DNA of 26,205 bases from NCBI GenBank assembly GCA_002435595.1, contig DJBL01000131.1, positions 337 through 26,541 on the forward strand, in the 5' to 3' direction. The notes below the pieces were generated by a model, which worked only from the letters and a program-made list of their open reading frames with translations, ran no database searches and was not told where the DNA came from. Shown here piece after piece: positions 24,072 through 26,205 of this stretch. How positions within the stretch are numbered: position 1 is the stretch's first letter; each line of letters begins with the position of its first letter. This DNA comes from Stenotrophomonas maltophilia. Lineage in GTDB: Bacteria > Pseudomonadota > Gammaproteobacteria > Xanthomonadales > Xanthomonadaceae. Position numbers and translations under genes: made by a program.

Positions 24072-25283
24072 TCAGCGGACCACGGCCGAGAAGTCGACGT
24101 CGCGTGCGACATAGACATTCACGATCGTGCCCTGGTTGATGGTCACGGTGGCCGGGCGGCTCATGTTGCGCTCCACGGCCATGTTGGCCATGCGTTCCAT
24201 GGTGCGGGCGGTGGCGCTTTCGTACGGATTCTGCACCACGGCACCATTGACCACCGTCGAGCTCTCCGGGCCGTTTTCGGCGGCGGCGTACTTGAAGGCG
24301 TCGGCCAGGATGCTGATCAGCAGCGACGAGGCGATACGCTGGCCCCAATGCGCGTTGTAGTAGCCGGGATTGCCTGCCGAACCGAGCATGTCCACGCCCG
24401 GGCTCTGCATGTTCACGTCCAGGCCGGTCGGGGTGGTGATGCGGTCCCACACGATGGCCACGCGCTCGCCGATGATGTCGCCGGAGCCGTAGGAGCCCTG
24501 GATCTTCGAACCACGAGGCAGCAGCAGGCGCTTGCCATCCACCGAATAGACCGGCTCGGTGACGATGCACGAGGTGTAGCCCGGGAAGTCGGAGATGACC
24601 CGCGACTGCAGCACGCAGCGGATGTAGGTACCGCGCAGCAGCAGCGTGCTCGGCTTGTACAGCGGCTGCGCACTGGTGGGGCCATCGGCGGCGCGGCGCG
24701 GCGGCGGCTCCGGCTGCGGCATGCCGGGCATGCCGGCATACGGGTTCGGCGGCTGCTCGGCACGTGCCGCGGCCTGACGGCCACCACCGTCGCCACTGCC
24801 GACGTCCAGCATGCGCCGTTCCAGCAGCGAGGGGCCTTCATTCCGGCGCGGCTCGCCGCCCATCATCGACGCCGACGGGGAATCATCCACCACCGGCAGC
24901 GGCGGCAACTGTTCGACCACCTGCACCGGCGGCGGCGCGGCCGGACGCTCGGGCGGAAGTTCGGGCAGGTCGCGCGGGGCAGCCGGGATGATCACCTGCG
25001 AGCTGGAGGCCTTCTTGGGCGGTTCGGACTTGGACGACAGGCCGCCGGAGAAGATCCAGGCTGCCAGTGCAACCAGGGCCAGGACGATACCGCCCAGGAA
25101 CAGCAGGGCCTTGCGGTTCAGGCGCTGGACGTCGTCGGCGCGCAGGTACGGCGATTCACCGTCCAGATCCGGCTGGGCCGCGTGCTCGCGGCGGGTGTAC
25201 GGGTTGGCATACGCCTCGGGTGCCGGTGCCCCCGATGCGGTGGCAGGTTCGTGGTCGTGCTCGTTGGGAGGAATCTGATTCAC
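24072..25283 (-). CDS. virB10: VirB10, T4SS core-complex spanning subunit
   Basis: A 403-residue protein that bridges both membranes. A cytoplasmic N-terminus (1-57) leads to one inner-membrane helix at about 58-79 (ALLFLGGIVLALVALAAWIF). A Pro-rich periplasmic linker follows at ~80-190, including RPAAPPPVQVVEQLPPLP. The conserved VirB10/TrbI barrel runs from ~200 on: LLRGTYIRCVLQSRVISDFP, SVDGKRLLLPRGSKIQG, ERVAIVWDRI. The antenna that forms the outer-membrane pore is within the region AGNPGYYNAHWGQRIASSLL. The start is GTG at 25283 with AGGAGG upstream, sharing GTGA with the virB9 stop, so translation is coupled. Confidence 0.96.
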   Translation of the reverse strand: MNQIPPNEHDHEPATASGAPAPEAYANPYTRREHAAQPDLDGESPYLRADDVQRLNRKALLFLGGIVLALVALAAWIFSGGLSSKSEPPKKASSSQVIIPAAPRDLPELPPERPAAPPPVQVVEQLPPLPVVDDSPSASMMGGEPRRNEGPSLLERRMLDVGSGDGGGRQAAARAEQPPNPYAGMPGMPQPEPPPRRAADGPTSAQPLYKPSTLLLRGTYIRCVLQSRVISDFPGYTSCIVTEPVYSVDGKRLLLPRGSKIQGSYGSGDIIGERVAIVWDRITTPTGLDVNMQSPGVDMLGSAGNPGYYNAHWGQRIASSLLISILADAFKYAAAENGPESSTVVNGAVVQNPYESATARTMERMANMAVERNMSRPATVTINQGTIVNVYVARDVDFSAVVR

Positions 25284-26056
25284 TGCTCCGGCCTCCTGCG
25301 CAGGGCGATTGCATTGTCGCCGTGGCGCACGACGAGATAAGCGTAGGTGCCGTGCACCACGATGGTGTCGCCCTCGACGGTCGAGTTGACGATGAACTCC
25401 TCCCCGGTCTTGCTGTCACGCGCGAACACCGCGGGGAAGTTGCCGCTGGGGAACCGCGAGCGGTCGCCCATGCGCAGGTAGGTGAAGCGACGGTCGTCAT
25501 ACACCGAGGCGGGCACCAGCCAGGTCGGCTGCCGCTTGCGGTAGGTGTAATCGTAGTTGTAGTAGTAGTCCCGGCCCGGCACCACGTCGGTGCTCAGTTC
25601 GGCGACGGCTTCTTCGGTCTTCTTCTCTTCCTGGACGGCAAAGGTGGTGTCGGCCGGGTAGATGAAGCGAACCTTGTACTGCACGCCCGAAGACTTGGCG
25701 TCTTCCAGCGCGCGCCAGTTGGTGGCGACCACCTTCAGCTCGAAGATGTAGGAATGGGCCGCGGTACGCACCATCAGGTTGGTGTCCACGTCCACGTTCT
25801 TCGGCTTGAGATAGAACACGTTCTCACGACGACTGATCTCCCAGCCGCCGCCGAAGCCGCTGCTGTAGTCCAGGATCTCTTCGTGCGGACTCAGTTCGAT
25901 CTGGGTGGTGATGCCCAGGCCGGCACGGATCGTATAGATCTTGTCGTTGCCGTACTCATACTCTTCCACGACCTTCGCTGAGGCGGGCAGTGCAAAGCCT
26001 GCCATCATCAGCAGAGCCAGGCCGCCGCGCAGGATTGCCTGCATCGGGCTACTCAT
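25280..26056 (-). CDS. virB9: VirB9, T4SS core-complex outer-membrane subunit
   Basis: A 258-residue periplasmic protein. The signal peptide (residues 1-27) ends PASA-KVV. The N-terminal domain includes YGNDKIYTIRAGLGITTQIE and LSPHEEILDYSSG, and the C-terminal domain includes PTWLVPASVYDDRRFTYLRM and IVVHGTYAYLVVRHGD, both classic VirB9/CagX motifs. With VirB7 and VirB10 it forms the core complex. Its ATG overlaps the upstream gene's stop (ATGA) and its own stop overlaps virB10. The internal KKTEEAVAELSTDV and a Tyr-rich loop (DYYYNYDYTYRKR) are between the two domains. Confidence 0.96.
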   Translation of the reverse strand: MSSPMQAILRGGLALLMMAGFALPASAKVVEEYEYGNDKIYTIRAGLGITTQIELSPHEEILDYSSGFGGGWEISRRENVFYLKPKNVDVDTNLMVRTAAHSYIFELKVVATNWRALEDAKSSGVQYKVRFIYPADTTFAVQEEKKTEEAVAELSTDVVPGRDYYYNYDYTYRKRQPTWLVPASVYDDRRFTYLRMGDRSRFPSGNFPAVFARDSKTGEEFIVNSTVEGDTIVVHGTYAYLVVRHGDNAIALRRRPEQ

Positions 26057-26205
26057 CGTGCAACTCCCCCTTGTTGACTCTGTGCGTTCATCTGTTCGGC
26101 CGGCAGCTGCGGCAGCGGTGCGGCATTGGGATCCTGGCCCGGGACCGCCCCGGGCATCGCACCCGGCATCGCGCCCGGGACGGCACCCGGCGCAGCGCCC
26201 GGGTA
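26053..26205 (-). CDS. virB8: Probable VirB8, C-terminal end only
   Basis: Only the last 50 codons are in the window, and the rest lies beyond its end. The visible part is a Pro/Gly/Ala-rich tail made of AxPG tetrapeptides, then QDPNAAPLPQLPAEQMNAQS and a stop overlapping the virB9 start. Assignment to VirB8 rests on gene order, since X-T4SS operons run virB7-B8-B9; the structured VirB8 domain cannot be seen. A tail like this would lie in the periplasm. Confidence 0.6.
   Translation of the reverse strand, partial: YPGAAPGAVPGAMPGAMPGAVPGQDPNAAPLPQLPAEQMNAQSQQGGVAR
26138..26205. repeat. 12-base tandem repeat encoding the AxPG tail
   Basis: At least five units of about 12 bases on the plus strand (cccgggaccgcc, ccgggcatcgca, cccggcatcgcg, cccgggacggca, cccggcgcagcg), continuing past the window end. 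Each unit encodes one AxPG tetrapeptide on the minus strand. Units differ by a few bases, so copy number may vary between strains without breaking the frame. Confidence 0.8.

Noticed and set aside
23088..25340. Plus-strand open frame of 750 codons opposite virB10 and virB11
   Set aside because: Shadow frame over two well-recognised genes; composition is biased and lacks any motif.
26138..26205. CRISPR-like short repeats
   Set aside because: Units are 12 bases, adjacent without spacers and in frame with the protein; they are coding tandem repeats.

Overview
The window is GC-rich, densely coded chromosomal DNA. It most likely comes from a member of the Xanthomonadaceae, probably Stenotrophomonas or a close relative. 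The main reason is the gene order virB8-B9-B10-B11-B1-B2-B3-B4-B5-B6 on the minus strand, followed by secreted toxin and lipoprotein genes. That layout is typical of the Xanthomonadales contact-dependent bacterial-killing type IV secretion system (X-T4SS). Species assignment is inference.

Layout. Positions 1-9300 hold ordinary chromosomal genes: a GAF/histidine kinase cut by the window start (minus), a divergent PAS histidine kinase plus single-domain response regulator, a DUF1653 protein, a small membrane protein, a GAF-domain protein (minus), an MFS exporter, and a UvrD/Rep-type helicase resembling helicase IV. Positions 9305-15075 are a toxin-immunity island, all on the minus strand. In transcription order it holds a decayed immunity-effector cassette, an immunity-like lipoprotein, a class 3 lipase whose start overlaps it by ATGA, a second lipoprotein, a large double peptidoglycan hydrolase (lytic transglycosylase plus M23 peptidase with two peptidoglycan-binding repeats), and a small secreted four-cysteine protein. 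Positions 15076-16716 carry two intact DUF4189 secreted proteins and one broken copy between them. Positions 16893-26205 carry virB6 back to the 3' end of virB8, as one tightly packed operon with several stop/start overlaps.

How it works together. VirB2 and VirB5 are expected to form the pilus, VirB3, VirB6, VirB8 and VirB10 the inner-membrane and spanning parts, VirB9 and VirB10 (with VirB7, outside the window) the core complex, and VirB4 and VirB11 the ATPases. VirB1 opens peptidoglycan. The lipase and the double peptidoglycan hydrolase would be delivered into rival bacteria, and the lipoproteins would protect the producer. VirD4 and VirB7 are not in the window.

Most notable observations. 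(1) A decayed second immunity-effector junction at about 14643-15060 matches the intact junction at 11671-11860. (2) Both junctions conserve a leader with two stem-loops. One stem carries a compensatory base change. The other presents GGA in its loop within a CANGGAN match, with a second GGA in the Shine-Dalgarno region, which resembles a CsrA/RsmA repression site. (3) Neither putative effector shows the canonical XVIPCD secretion-signal motifs that I can recognise. (4) DUF4189 genes have multiplied and decayed beside the secretion operon.
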